Part shown: piece after piece, positions 18,935 through 31,055 of the stretch | How positions within the stretch are numbered: the first letter of the stretch is position 1 | Layout: the number at the start of each line of letters is the position of its first letter | NCBI GenBank assembly: GCA_019635415.1 | Contig: JAHBZN010000002.1 | Coordinates: 558,001-622,000, forward strand | Source: Ramlibacter sp. | GTDB lineage: Bacteria > Pseudomonadota > Gammaproteobacteria > Burkholderiales > Burkholderiaceae_C | Reading direction: 5' to 3' | Length of the DNA stretch: 64,000 nt | Position numbers and translations under genes: made by a program | Notes under the pieces: generated by a model | Told to the model about the DNA's origin: nothing | The model's input: only the letters and a program-made list of their open reading frames with translations | The model's database searches: none

Positions 18935-18938
<4 letters not shown>
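18312..18938 (+). CDS. NeuD/PglD-type sugar O/N-acetyltransferase
   Basis: Acetyltransferase of 208 aa. An N-terminal Rossmann-like PglD domain (RLLIFGAGGHARVVADAAL) is followed by a left-handed beta-helix of hexapeptide repeats (ASLGAGVIVNHGAVIDHDTVVG through GAGAVVLPGGRVGDDIVVGAG). The presumed catalytic His is in NHGAVIDHD. PglD/LegH members N-acetylate UDP-4-amino-4,6-dideoxy-GlcNAc; NeuD members O-acetylate sialic acids. The adjoining aminotransferase favours the first role. The stop overlaps the next start. Confidence 0.85.
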
Positions 18939-20426
<1,488 letters not shown>

Positions 20427-20440
<14 letters not shown>

Positions 20441-22229
20441 GGCGGGCTTGTTGTTCGCATTTGACCTCGTGCTGGTGATGCTGGCCTGGGCGGTCGCGTT
20501 CTGGCTGCGCTTCAACCTCGAGGTCCCTGCGGAGTTCGAGAGCCTGGCGCTGGAGGCGGCGCCCTGGTGCCTGGCGGCCTATGTCGTCGGCCTGATGGCC
20601 GCGGGTGTCAACCGCCAGGTGTGGAGCTACATCGGCCTGCCGGAATTGCGCCAGCTGGTGCTGGGCATCCTGCTGGGCGGGCTGCTCACCACCGCGGCCG
20701 TGCTGATGCAGCGCCTGCCCGCCTTTCCGCGGTCGGTGCTGTTGCTGCAACCGCTGATCGCGCTGGTGCTGCTGGGGGCGGCACGCGCCGCACGCCGCAC
20801 CATGGCCGAACGCCATCTGGTGAGCCGGTCGGCACGGCCACTGCTGATCGTGGGCACGCTGCAGGACGCCTCCAACGCGTTGCGTGCGCTCAAGGGTTCC
20901 GCGCAGTGGCTGCCGGCCGGTATCCTGTCGCCGTTGCCGGCCGAGGCCGGCCGTTCGCTGCAAAGCATCCGGGTCCTGGGCCCGCCCGGTGCAATCGCCA
21001 GGGTCTCGGCGTCCACCGGCGCGCAGACCGCGCTGGTGGCCAGTCCGCCCGGCTCCGCCGAACGACGCGATGTGCTGCTGCATGCGGCCGATGCCGGCGT
21101 GACCCTGCTGACCATGCCCCGGCCTGACGAGTGGCTCAAGACCGATGCCGCGGCGCCGCGCCGGATCGAGCTGGAGGACCTGCTGGGCCGAACACCAGTG
21201 AAGCTGGATATGGCGGGCCTGGCCGAGCTGTTCTCGGGCCAGACTGTGATGGTCACCGGCGCGGGCGGATCGATCGGCTCCGAACTGTGCCGCCAGATCG
21301 CGCGCCTGGGCGTGGGTCGCCTGGTCTGCGTCGACATCTCGGAGTACGCCGTGTACGGCCTGGAGCAGGAGCTGCGCGGCGCCCATCCCCAGATGCAGGG
21401 CAGCTACTACACCGCCAATGTGCGTGAAGCCGACCGCCTGCTCGCCATCGCGCTCAGGCACCGACCCACCGTCGTGCTGCACGCGGCAGCCTACAAGCAT
21501 GTGCCGCTGATGGAGGACCTCAACGAGATCGAGGCCCTGCGCACCAATGTGCTGGGCACGCTGCACTCCGCGCGCGCCGCGGGGGAGTGCGGCGCGCGCC
21601 GCTTTGTGCTGGTGTCCACCGACAAGGCCGTCAACCCGACCAACATCATGGGGGCCAGCAAGCGGCTGGCTGAGTTGATGGTCCAGGGCGTGGCCGTCTC
21701 TTTCCCGGCCACGCAGTACGTGTCGGTGAGATTTGGCAACGTGCTGGGCTCCAGCGGCTCCGTGGTGCCCTTGTTCACGGCGCAGATCGAGCGCGGTGGC
21801 CCGGTCACGGTGACCCACCCCGAGATCGTCCGCTATTTCATGACCATCCCCGAGGCGGCGCAACTGGTGCTGCAGGCCGGCCTGATGGGCCAGTCGGGCC
21901 AGATTTTCGTGCTCGACATGGGTGAGGCGGTCAAGATCGTGGAACTGGCGCGCATGCTGATCCGCCTGTCCGGCAAGACCGAGCAGGAGATTCCGATTGC
22001 CTACACCGGCTTGCGACCCGGTGAAAAGCTCTATGAGGAGCTGCTGGCCGATGACGAGACGACCGAGCCGACGCCCCATCCCAAGCTGCGCATCGCCAAG
22101 ACCTCGGGGCAGCAGGTGGTGGACATTGAGGCGGTGGTGCGCTGGGTGGTCGAGGCCGGTCCCGCACCCACCAGCGTGGCCGTACGCGAGTGGCTGCGGG
22201 CCCAGGTGCCTGAATACGTCAGCCGCTGA
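20427..22229 (+). CDS. Membrane UDP-GlcNAc 4,6-dehydratase (PglF/WbpM/CapD type)
   Basis: Polysaccharide biosynthesis protein of 600 aa. Four N-terminal transmembrane helices (residues 1-120) precede a CoA-binding-like linker and a C-terminal short-chain dehydrogenase domain. That domain has the NAD motif VTGAGGSIGSELCRQI (near residue 274), YKHVPLMED and the STDKAVNPTNIMGASKR loop, where the usual active-site Tyr is Met as in this family. It forms the 4-keto-6-deoxy precursor of bacillosamine and legionaminic acid. The GTG start overlaps the aminotransferase by 14 bases. It closes the glycan operon. Confidence 0.9.
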
Positions 22230-22243
22230 AGCGTGTTCTGATC

Positions 22244-22300
22244 AAAAAGGGGCGGTAGCCCTTGCCGGGCGGCCATTTCCTGCTATCAAGACAGTAGCAA
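22244..22300 (-). repeat. Dispersed repeat copy after the glycan operon
   Basis: The reverse complement reads TTGCTACTGTCTTGATAGC, then a spacer, GGCAAGGGCTACCGCC and a run of T. It fills most of the 76-base space between the dehydratase and the convergent Lon-substrate-domain gene and may act as a bidirectional boundary. Confidence 0.75.
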
Positions 22301-22305
22301 GCGGA

Positions 22306-22935
22306 TCAACCCGAGATACCGGTCCGCGCCAGCACGTCGCTCACCAGTTCGAGCCGCACCAGGGGATTGTCCAGTTCCATCAGGCGCTGCTTGAGCGTCA
22401 CGGGCAGCGGCAGCAGTTCGCACCAGCGGTTGGCGACCCAGCCACAGTCGTCGAGCCGCCAGGGCCCTTCCAGCGGCAGCGGCTCGCTGCCCGAGCGCGC
22501 CTGCAGGGTCTGGATCAGTTTGCCCAGCGCGTCGGCCGTCCCCTGCAGGTCCTCGGGCACGGGCACGGGCAGGTCGTCGTCCATGCGCTGCACGTCGGCC
22601 ACCCACAGGCCGTGCTTGAGCTGGTCGCTCGCCGTGATCCTGAAGCGCTGGGCACCGCTGCATCGGATGGTCATGAGCCCCGGCTGTGGTGACTCGAGCC
22701 GGGTGATCGTGGCCAGGGTGCCCACCGTGGCAAAGGCTTCGCGCCCGCCAGGCTGGCGGACCTCGCTGCCCTCGGTCAGCGACACCACGCCAAAGGGGGC
22801 GCCGGCCCGGTGGCAGCGGCCGATCATGTCGAGGTAGCGGACTTCGAAGATTCTCAGGGGCAGCACGCCTGCTGGAAACAACACCGTGCCGAGCGGGAAC
22901 AGGGGGAGCGAAGACAGGGTGAGGACGGATGACAT
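22306..22935 (-). CDS. LON peptidase substrate-binding domain protein
   Basis: Stand-alone Lon N-terminal domain protein (209 aa), without ATPase or protease domains. The opening SLPLFPLGTVLFPAGVLPLRIFEVRYLDM is diagnostic. The role is unclear; related free-standing domains are common in proteobacteria and are assumed to bind proteins. The ATG at 22935 (MSSVLTLSS) is preferred to one nine codons upstream. It is divergent from the YggT gene. Confidence 0.88.
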   Translation of the reverse strand: MSSVLTLSSLPLFPLGTVLFPAGVLPLRIFEVRYLDMIGRCHRAGAPFGVVSLTEGSEVRQPGGREAFATVGTLATITRLESPQPGLMTIRCSGAQRFRITASDQLKHGLWVADVQRMDDDLPVPVPEDLQGTADALGKLIQTLQARSGSEPLPLEGPWRLDDCGWVANRWCELLPLPVTLKQRLMELDNPLVRLELVSDVLARTGISG

Positions 22936-22987
22936 CTGGAGGCCGTTTCTGCCCGTTATCATCCCACGAGCCGTTTATCCTGTAGCG

Positions 22988-23530
22988 ATGCTCCACCAAA
23001 TCATTTCGTTTCTGCTTGACGTGGCCGCCGGCCTGTTGGGGGGCGCCTGCCTGCTGCGCCTGTACATGCAGGCCCAGCGCGTGCCATTTGGCAATCCGGT
23101 GGGGCGCTTTGTCTTCGCCGTGACCGACTGGCTGGTGTTGCCACTGCGCAAGGGGCTGCCCGCCGTGGGGCGGTGGGATACCGCCAGCCTGGTCGGTGCC
23201 TGGCTGATCGTGTTGGCCCAGTTCGGCGTGCTCTGGCTGGTGTCGTCAGGCAGCGCGGCCTGGTTGCCGGTGCTGGCCACGTTTGGCGTGGTCCGGCTGG
23301 CCATCTCGGGCCTGATGGGCCTGGTCATCGTCTACGCGGTGCTCTCGTGGGTGCAGTCCGACGCTCCACTGGTGGAGGTGATCAGCCGCCTGTGCACGCC
23401 CTTGCTGCGGCCGCTGCGGCGCTGGATCCCGCTGGTGGGGGGGATTGACCTGTCGCCGCTGGCACTGCTGGTGATACTGCAGATCGCCGCCATGGTGCTG
23501 GCGGCGTTGCAGGGGGCCGTGCTGTTCTGA
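22988..23530 (+). CDS. YggT family membrane protein
   Basis: Integral membrane protein (180 aa) with two YGGT repeats, each a hydrophobic hairpin. The N-terminal copy is ISFLLDVAAGLLGGACLLRL, with a polar loop containing PFGNPVGRFVFAVTDWLV. The C-terminal copy is VIVYAVLSWVQSD with LLRPLRRWIPLVGGIDLSP. The family has been linked to osmotic tolerance and cell-envelope or division functions; no precise role can be given. It is convergent with accD, ten bases away. Confidence 0.88.
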   Translation: MLHQIISFLLDVAAGLLGGACLLRLYMQAQRVPFGNPVGRFVFAVTDWLVLPLRKGLPAVGRWDTASLVGAWLIVLAQFGVLWLVSSGSAAWLPVLATFGVVRLAISGLMGLVIVYAVLSWVQSDAPLVEVISRLCTPLLRPLRRWIPLVGGIDLSPLALLVILQIAAMVLAALQGAVLF

Positions 23531-23539
23531 CCGGCAGTA

Positions 23540-24412
23540 TCAGCCAACGGCGTCGGCGGGCTGGCGCTGCAGCATGGCGAGCGTGGTGGCCACGGTCTTG
23601 CGCAGTTCGCGCCGGTCGCAGATGAAATCCACGGCGCCTTTCTGCTGGAGGAACTCGGCTCGCTGGAAGCCCTCGGGCAGGGTGACGCGCACGGTGGATT
23701 CGATGACACGCGGGCCGGCAAACCCGATCAGTGCCTTGGGCTCGGCGATCACCACATCGCCCATGAAGGCGAAGCCCGCGCTCACGCCCCCCATGGTCGG
23801 GTCGGTCAGTACGCTGATGTAGGGCAGGCCTTTCTTGGCCAGCCGCGTGAGTGCTGCATTGGTCTTGGCCATCTGCATGAGGGACAGCAGGCCTTCCTGC
23901 ATGCGCGCGCCGCCCGTGGCCGTGAAGCACAGGAAGGGCACTTTCTGCTCGACCGCGGCCTCGACGCCGCGCACGAAGCGCTCTCCGACCACGCTGCCCA
24001 TGCTGCCGCCCATGAAATCGAACTCGAAGCAGGCCGCGACCAGGTTGATGCTGTGCACGGCGCCACCCATCACCACCAGGGCATCGGTCTCGCCGGTGTT
24101 CTCCAGTGCCTCCTTGAGGCGCTCGGGGTACTTGCGGCTGTCCTTGAACTTGAGCGCGTCCACGGGGAGCACTTCCTGCGCCAGCTCGTAGCGGCCTTCG
24201 GCGTCGAGGAACGCGTTCAGGCGGGCCCGTGCGCCGATGCGGTGGTGGTGGCTGCAGGTCGGGCAGACGTTCTGGTTCTGTTCCAGATCCGTCTTGTACA
24301 GGACCGTTTCGCAGCTGGGGCATTTGACCCACAGCCCCTCCGGCACCTGGCGGCGCTCGGTGGGGTCGGTTTGCAGGATCTTGGGGGGAAGCAGTTTTTC
24401 GAGCCAGCTCAT
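23540..24412 (-). CDS. accD: Acetyl-CoA carboxylase carboxyltransferase subunit beta
   Basis: Carboxyltransferase beta subunit (290 aa), which with AccA moves the carboxyl group from biotin to acetyl-CoA to give malonyl-CoA. An N-terminal four-Cys zinc ribbon ([11 protein letters not shown] and [10 protein letters not shown]) is followed by a crotonase-like core with [20 protein letters not shown] and [19 protein letters not shown]. The ATG at 24412 gives the family start [12 protein letters not shown]. It is the last gene of the trp-side operon; folC, usually next, is absent. Confidence 0.95.
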   Translation of the reverse strand: MSWLEKLLPPKILQTDPTERRQVPEGLWVKCPSCETVLYKTDLEQNQNVCPTCSHHHRIGARARLNAFLDAEGRYELAQEVLPVDALKFKDSRKYPERLKEALENTGETDALVVMGGAVHSINLVAACFEFDFMGGSMGSVVGERFVRGVEAAVEQKVPFLCFTATGGARMQEGLLSLMQMAKTNAALTRLAKKGLPYISVLTDPTMGGVSAGFAFMGDVVIAEPKALIGFAGPRVIESTVRVTLPEGFQRAEFLQQKGAVDFICDRRELRKTVATTLAMLQRQPADAVG

Positions 24413-24443
24413 GGTGCGGGGTCTCCTGAACGGTAGGGGGACA

Positions 24444-25249
24444 TTATGCGTCGAGCGCCTGGCGAATCTCCCCGAGGAAGGTGGCCGCCGCGGCCACCAC
24501 CTGGTCACGCGGCTGGTTCTCGATCAGCTGGATGATGCGGGTGCCGATCACCACGGCGTCAGACACTTTCCCGATGGCCTGTGCCGTGGCCGCGTCACGG
24601 ATGCCGAAGCCCACCCCCACGGGCACTTTCACATGCTCGCGGATGCGCGGCATCATCTCGCTGACGGCCTGGGTGTTCAGGTGGCCGGCGCCGGTGATGC
24701 CCTTGAGGGATACGTAGTACACGTAGCCACTGGCCATCCGGGCCACCTGCTCCATGCGCTGCGCGGTGCTGGTGGGGGCCAGCAGGAAGATCAGGTCCAT
24801 ACCCCGGGCCCGGAGTTCTGCGGCAAAAGCCTCGCACTCCTCGGGCGGATAGTCGACCACCAGCAGGCCATCGACCCCGGCGGCCGCGGCATCCCGGATG
24901 AAGCTGGCCGGTCCGTGGGTGAGGTCGTAGCGCTCCACCGGGTTGGCGTAGCCCATCAGCACGACCGGTGTGCGCGAGTCGGACTCGCGGAAGCGGCGCA
25001 CCATGGCCAGTACCTGAGCGGTGCCCACCCCCTGAGCCAGTGCCTGCTCGCCGGCTTTCTGGATCACGGGGCCATCGGCCATCGGGTCGGAGAACGGAAC
25101 CCCCAGCTCGATCACGTCGGCGCCTGCCGCGACCATGCCGTGCATGAGCTCAGGGGTGACGTCGGCGAACGGAAAGCCCGCCGTGACATAGGGAATCAGC
25201 GCCTTGCGGCCTTGCGCCTGAAGCGCGTCGAAGGTAGCTTGGATGCGGC

Positions 25250-25253
<4 letters not shown>
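24444..25253 (-). CDS. trpA: Tryptophan synthase alpha chain
   Basis: Cleaves indole-3-glycerol phosphate to indole for channelling to TrpB (269 aa). Catalytic Glu lies in [19 protein letters not shown] and catalytic Asp in [12 protein letters not shown]; the phosphate loop is [15 protein letters not shown]. The ATG overlaps the trpB stop by four bases (ATGA), the usual translational coupling. The longer open frame upstream lies inside trpB. Confidence 0.96.
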
Positions 25254-26477
<1,224 letters not shown>

Positions 26478-26500
<23 letters not shown>

Positions 26501-27188
26501 GATGGGACTCTGCAAGAAGTCTGTCGGCGGCGCGCACGGCCGCAACAAACTGATGGATCTTTTCCGGGTCCTTGAGGCCCTTGCGGCCTTCAAGCTCGAC
26601 CCCGGAGCTCACGTCAACGGCCAGCGTCGTGCAGCGCGGCCGTACCTGCAGAATGCCATCGGTCACGTTTGCAGGCGTGAGTCCACCAGACAAAACGAGG
26701 TGACAGTTGACGCTTGCTGGAAGACGTGACCAATTGAAGGCTTTTCCGCCCCCGCCGTACCCGTCGACATGGGCGTCGAGCAGGATGGCCTGGGCCTGTG
26801 AGTAGTTGGAAGCAAATTCTAGCAAGTCGAAGGGCACGCCTTCGTCCAGCGGGATGCGGGCCGCGCGCAGCCAAGGTCGGGCGCTCTCCCGGGTGGCCTG
26901 CCGGCATTGCCCGGGCGTCTCGTCCCCATGAAATTGCACGGTAGCCCCTGCCAGCTGGTCACATATTGCTATGATTTTTGAAGCAGACTCGTTCACGAAC
27001 AGCAGCACGGGGGTGACGAACGGGGGCAGCCGGCGTGCCAGTTCCACGGCCCGCTCCGGGGTCACGTGGCGTGGGCTGGGGCCGTACATGACAAAACCCA
27101 CGGCATCGGCGCCGGCCGCCACGGCCGCATCGACGTCCTGTTCGCGGGTCAGTCCGCAGATCTTGATGCGCGTCCGGTCGGTCTTCAT
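26478..27188 (-). CDS. trpF: Phosphoribosylanthranilate isomerase
   Basis: Amadori-type isomerase in tryptophan synthesis (236 aa). It opens [20 protein letters not shown] with the catalytic Cys, and has [18 protein letters not shown] and [11 protein letters not shown] dispersed repeat (26941-26988) encodes [18 protein letters not shown] between FVN and QFHG, where family members have an ordinary helix. The ATG at 27188 overlaps the truA stop (ATGA); a TTG three codons upstream is an alternative. The 3' end overlaps trpB by 23 bases. Confidence 0.95.
26941..26988 (-). repeat. Dispersed repeat copy inside trpF
   Basis: Read in the gene's direction it is TCTGCTTCAAAAATCATAGC, then a spacer, then CTGGCAGGGGCTACC. 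Its codons give S-A-S-K-I-I-A, nearly the same as D-A-T-K-I-I-A from the copy in the CitE-like gene at 45543. The ATC/ATA and TCA codons contrast with GC-rich neighbours. Confidence 0.7.
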
Positions 27189-27967
27189 GGCAGCCAATCA
27201 TACGCAGCGGTGCGCTGCGGCAGGCCCCAGTGAGCCTCATAGACCGGGCCAAGGAAATACAGTCCGTCGGGAGAGAACGTGGGGGCTGCGGCATCCCGCG
27301 ATCGTGCAGCGAGCACGTCGCCCATCCACGACGGCGGCCGCTGCCCCTGACCCACGACCAGCAGGCTGCCCATGATGTTGCGGATCATGTGGTGCAGAAA
27401 GGCGGTCGCTTCGAACTCGAAGCGCCAGTAGGCACCGTGCCGCTGGATGTCGATGCGCTTCATGGTCTTGACGGGCGTCAGGGCCTGGCAGCTCGAGGCG
27501 CGAAAGGAGGTGAAGTCGTGCTCGCCGACCAGCAGGGCAGCGGCAGCGCGCATGGCGTCCGCCGCCAGCGGCCGGAAAATCCAGCCCACCCGACCGGCGT
27601 CGACGCTGGGACGCACGGCGGACTCGAGCAGCACATAGGCATAGCGGCGGGCCGTGGCGCTGGCCCGGGAATGGAAGGCGTCTGGCACGGGCTGCGCCCA
27701 CTGGACGGCGATGTCCGGGGGCAGGAACCGGTTGGTGCCGCGCACCCACGAGAAGGGTTCCCGCTCGAGGGCGGTGTCCAGGTGCACCACCTGCATCAGG
27801 CCGTGCACCCCCGCATCGGTGCGCCCCGCGCACACGGTGGAAACGGTCTGGGTGGTGAACTGCGCGAGTGCGCCTTCGAGCTGATCCTGGATGGTGCGCC
27901 CCGACGGCTGGCTCTGCCAGCCATCATAGGCCTGACCGTTGTAGCTGATGCCCAGCGCCAGCCTCAT
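27185..27967 (-). CDS. truA: tRNA pseudouridine(38-40) synthase
   Basis: Converts uridines 38-40 of tRNA anticodon stems to pseudouridine (260 aa). The catalytic Asp is in CAGRTDAGVHGLMQVVHLD. The start RLALGISYNGQAYDGWQSQ and the C-terminal FLHHMIRNIMGSLLVVGQG are typical. It lies between fimV and trpF in the order usual for Burkholderiales, and its stop overlaps trpF. Confidence 0.95.
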   Translation of the reverse strand: MRLALGISYNGQAYDGWQSQPSGRTIQDQLEGALAQFTTQTVSTVCAGRTDAGVHGLMQVVHLDTALEREPFSWVRGTNRFLPPDIAVQWAQPVPDAFHSRASATARRYAYVLLESAVRPSVDAGRVGWIFRPLAADAMRAAAALLVGEHDFTSFRASSCQALTPVKTMKRIDIQRHGAYWRFEFEATAFLHHMIRNIMGSLLVVGQGQRPPSWMGDVLAARSRDAAAPTFSPDGLYFLGPVYEAHWGLPQRTAAYDWLP

Positions 27968-28027
27968 GTCGTGATCCTTGAGGTCATCGGCAGGAGGGGC
28001 GGGCCGTCAGGCCTGCCGGGCCGGCGC

Positions 28028-30865
28028 TCAGGCCAGTTCGGCAAGGAAGCGCTGAGCCTTGGCCTTGAGCGCCCCGGTGGCCTCGGCCACCACTTCTTCC
28101 GCGAGGCTGCGCGCCCCGTCAGGATCACCGATGGCGCTGAACTCCTCCGCCAGGGCCAGCTTGGTGGACAGCGGGTCGGCGCCGGAATCATCAAAGCCGG
28201 TGCTCAACGGTGTGCCGGCCGTGTCGCCGCCTTCAGCCGGGGCGCTGGGGGCCGAGGCCGGGAGGTCCAGGGACAGGGCGCCGAGGTCAAACTCGATCAT
28301 GCCGGCATCGGCCTCAGGTGCCGGGGCCGGTGGCGGGGGCACCGGGGTGGGCAGGGCCATGATCGGCGCCGTCTTGCCCAGGGTGTCAGGCGAGAAGCTG
28401 AGATCGTTCTCCGACAGGGCCAGATCAGGTGCCGACAGCCGCACGGGCTCCTCGATGACCGGTGCAGCGACAGGCGCTGGGACCGCCGAGGGCGGCAGCG
28501 ATATCGTGGCGCTGCCAAAGTCCATGTCCAGCGCCGGCGCAGGCTCCACCGGAGCGGGGGGCGCCGCGAACGCCACCGTCGGCTCGACCTGCATCGGCGT
28601 GGTGGCCTGGAGGTCGACCGGTGCGTCATCGCCGATCGAAAAATCGAGGTCCAGATCGAGGTCGACAGCCGGCGGTGCCGGTGCCGCGTCCTGCGGCAAC
28701 ACGTGAGTGGCCGTGGCCATGGCGAAATTGTCCTGGCTCGCCGGGGCGGGCGGTGCAACGCCACCGGGCGACGGCTGGCCGCCAGGCTGGTACATCGGAT
28801 TGGCGGGATCCAGGTCGCGGCCAAGCTCGCAGATGTGTTCCCAGTCGGGGCCTTCGCCGCGGGTCAGGCCAAAGGCCTCGGAGGCAATGTATTCAAACGC
28901 CTTGGCATCACGCCGCTTGGAGTAGATCTCGAGCAGTTTGCCATGGATGGCTACGCGCTGCGGTGTGGTGCGCAGGGCTTCCTTGAGGATTTCCTCGGCC
29001 TGCAGGTCGCGGCCGTAGGCGAGATAGACGTCGGCTTCCGCCACGGGGTCCACGTCGCCCGCAGCGTCCAGCTGGCTGGGTGAATACACCATCGACGAGC
29101 CGGTGGGGCCCCCCTCGTTGGTGTCGATGCGTTGGCCACCGCTCGCACCGAAGAAGGAGTCGGGTTGCAGCCGGCTTTCCAGGAAGGAACTGTCGACCTG
29201 CGTGGACTTCTTGCGCTGGCGGATCCGATAGAAACCGAAGCCCAGCAACAGCACGACCACGCCGGCAACGCCGGCCAGGATCGGCCAGTTGTCCATCAGT
29301 TCGTCGAGCAGACTGGGTTCGACCGGGGGCGGCGGCGCGACCTTGGGTGCGGCAGGCTTGGGGGCCGGCGCAGGAGGGGGCGGAGCTACCGGAGCCGGGG
29401 CCGGCGCGGCCACTGGCGCAGGTGCGGCGGCGGCCGGTTCAGCAGGTGCGCTGGCTGCAGCCGCGACCGTTGCCGCAGCGGGGGCTGAGGCCGGGGTGAC
29501 GCTGGCCACGGCGGCAGATGCAGCGGCCGACGCAGGCGCGGCGGCGGCCGGCGCACTGGCGGCGGGCTTGGCTGCGCTTGCAGCCGCGACGGCACCGGTG
29601 GCGACTTCGACGCCCACCTTGGGCGCACTGGCGGCCGGTTTGGCCGCGGCAGCGGCACCCCCGGGGCCGCTGCTCGCGGCGCCCAGCTTGCTCAGGTCGG
29701 CAATGTTCTTGTTGAGTTCGGCGACGCGTGCAGCTGCGTCCTGCGCTGCGCGGTCCTTGGCAATCTTGTCCACCGCGTTCTTGCCCTGGACCGCACCCTT
29801 GGACAGAGTGAGCTTGTCGGGGGCCTGGGCTGCGGGCTGTTTGTCTTCCACCTTGGCCTGGACCTTGCCGCTGGCCTGACGGTTGGCGGCAGCCACCTCG
29901 GTAGCGGGCACGGTGCCGGCGAGCTTGCGGCGGAACTCGTTGAAGTCCCGGGCCTGGGCCACGATGGTTCGGCGGGCCTCGCCCGGCTCCACCAGGGCCG
30001 CCTGTTCGGCCGCGGGAATGTCGAGGACGGCGCCGGCCTTGACCCGGTTCACGTTGCCCTGGATGAAGGCGTCGGGGTTGGCGCGCAACAGAGCCACCAG
30101 CATCTGGTCGAGCGACACATTGGCCGGCATGTTGGCCGACGCGATGCGGCCCGCCGTGTCGCCCGCCTTGACGATGATCTGCCGGGTGGCACCCGAACTG
30201 GCGGGGGCCGGCTGCGGCGTCGCCGTGACGGCGGGTCGGGGTGTCTGGGGGCGCAGCGGCTGGGGTGATGCCGCCATGGCAGGAGCGGGGGCCACCGGCC
30301 GGGCGGTGGCCGCGGCTGGTGCGGGCGATGCCGCGGCGGCGGGCGGCGGGGCGGCCGGGACCTGGGCGATGGTGGCCGGCGGCGGGCCCAGCGGCCGCAA
30401 GGCCGGCGGGTCGAACAACATCGTGTAGTCGCGCACGATGCGGCCCGAGGACCAGTTGGCTTCGAGGATCAGGTCGATGAAGGGGTCGTTGACGACCCGA
30501 TCACTGGTCAGGCGCAGGAACATGCGTCCGCCCGGACGTTCATGCAGGCTGATCTGGAGATTGGTGATGACGGCGTTGTATTCGAGTCCCGCAGCGCGGA
30601 AGGCGTCAGGCGACGCGACGACCGCCTTGAGGCTGGAGGCCTCATCGGGGGTGATCTCGGGAATGTCGATGTCGGCGCGCAGGGGCTCGCCCAGCGCCGA
30701 TTGCACGGTGATCCGACCCAAGGCAAGTGCATGCGCCTCGGGGCTGGCGATGCCGGTCATCATGGCGATGCCGAGGGCCATGGCGGATGCCTGCCAGCGC
30801 GTTGGCTTTCCAGTCAATTTGTGCGCCTCCATTGCTCGACCTGCAGGCAACTTTTTTCTGATCAT
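28028..30865 (-). CDS. fimV: FimV/HubP-type polar peptidoglycan-binding protein
   Basis: Large inner-membrane protein (945 aa) that organises cell-pole functions such as type IV pili and twitching in relatives. In order: a signal-like segment ending near PEAHALALG; the conserved FimV N-terminal domain GRITVQSALGEPLRADIDIP; Ala/Pro-rich linkers; a LysM-like domain (QIIVKAGDTAGRIASANMP, about residues 230-290); and a long Ala/Pro-rich region. One transmembrane helix follows (WPILAGVAGVVVLLLGFGFY, about 525-545), then acidic cytoplasmic repeats. The last part is the FimV C-terminal motif GARSLAEEVVAEATGALKA. The ATG at 30865 is used; Met at 30832 is possible. Confidence 0.9.
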   Translation of the reverse strand: MIRKKLPAGRAMEAHKLTGKPTRWQASAMALGIAMMTGIASPEAHALALGRITVQSALGEPLRADIDIPEITPDEASSLKAVVASPDAFRAAGLEYNAVITNLQISLHERPGGRMFLRLTSDRVVNDPFIDLILEANWSSGRIVRDYTMLFDPPALRPLGPPPATIAQVPAAPPPAAAASPAPAAATARPVAPAPAMAASPQPLRPQTPRPAVTATPQPAPASSGATRQIIVKAGDTAGRIASANMPANVSLDQMLVALLRANPDAFIQGNVNRVKAGAVLDIPAAEQAALVEPGEARRTIVAQARDFNEFRRKLAGTVPATEVAAANRQASGKVQAKVEDKQPAAQAPDKLTLSKGAVQGKNAVDKIAKDRAAQDAAARVAELNKNIADLSKLGAASSGPGGAAAAAKPAASAPKVGVEVATGAVAAASAAKPAASAPAAAAPASAAASAAVASVTPASAPAAATVAAAASAPAEPAAAAPAPVAAPAPAPVAPPPPAPAPKPAAPKVAPPPPVEPSLLDELMDNWPILAGVAGVVVLLLGFGFYRIRQRKKSTQVDSSFLESRLQPDSFFGASGGQRIDTNEGGPTGSSMVYSPSQLDAAGDVDPVAEADVYLAYGRDLQAEEILKEALRTTPQRVAIHGKLLEIYSKRRDAKAFEYIASEAFGLTRGEGPDWEHICELGRDLDPANPMYQPGGQPSPGGVAPPAPASQDNFAMATATHVLPQDAAPAPPAVDLDLDLDFSIGDDAPVDLQATTPMQVEPTVAFAAPPAPVEPAPALDMDFGSATISLPPSAVPAPVAAPVIEEPVRLSAPDLALSENDLSFSPDTLGKTAPIMALPTPVPPPPAPAPEADAGMIEFDLGALSLDLPASAPSAPAEGGDTAGTPLSTGFDDSGADPLSTKLALAEEFSAIGDPDGARSLAEEVVAEATGALKAKAQRFLAELA

Positions 30866-31001
30866 GCGGACTAAAGCCTCGCCACTGAATTTGCTAAAAC
30901 GACCATAACATCAATGTCTTAGCCTGACAAGCTGAGACAGCTTTTAACTTCTGAGCGTACCTCGGGCCGGTGGTTACACCTAGCGGGCTGTTGTCAAGCG
31001 A

Positions 31002-31034
31002 CAACGGCCTGTAACCAGAGATTACAGGCCGTTG
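31002..31034 (-). terminator. Strong hairpin downstream of asd
   Basis: Thirteen-base perfect stem CAACGGCCTGTAA / TTACAGGCCGTTG with a seven-base loop, 22 bases after the asd stop. A second small hairpin (GTTGTC AAGC GACAAC, about 30990-31005) abuts it. There is no clear U-tract on the minus strand, so it may be a weak terminator, a processing site, or a regulatory structure ahead of fimV. Confidence 0.5.
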
Positions 31035-31055
31035 CGGGTGCACTGCAGCGCGCGA

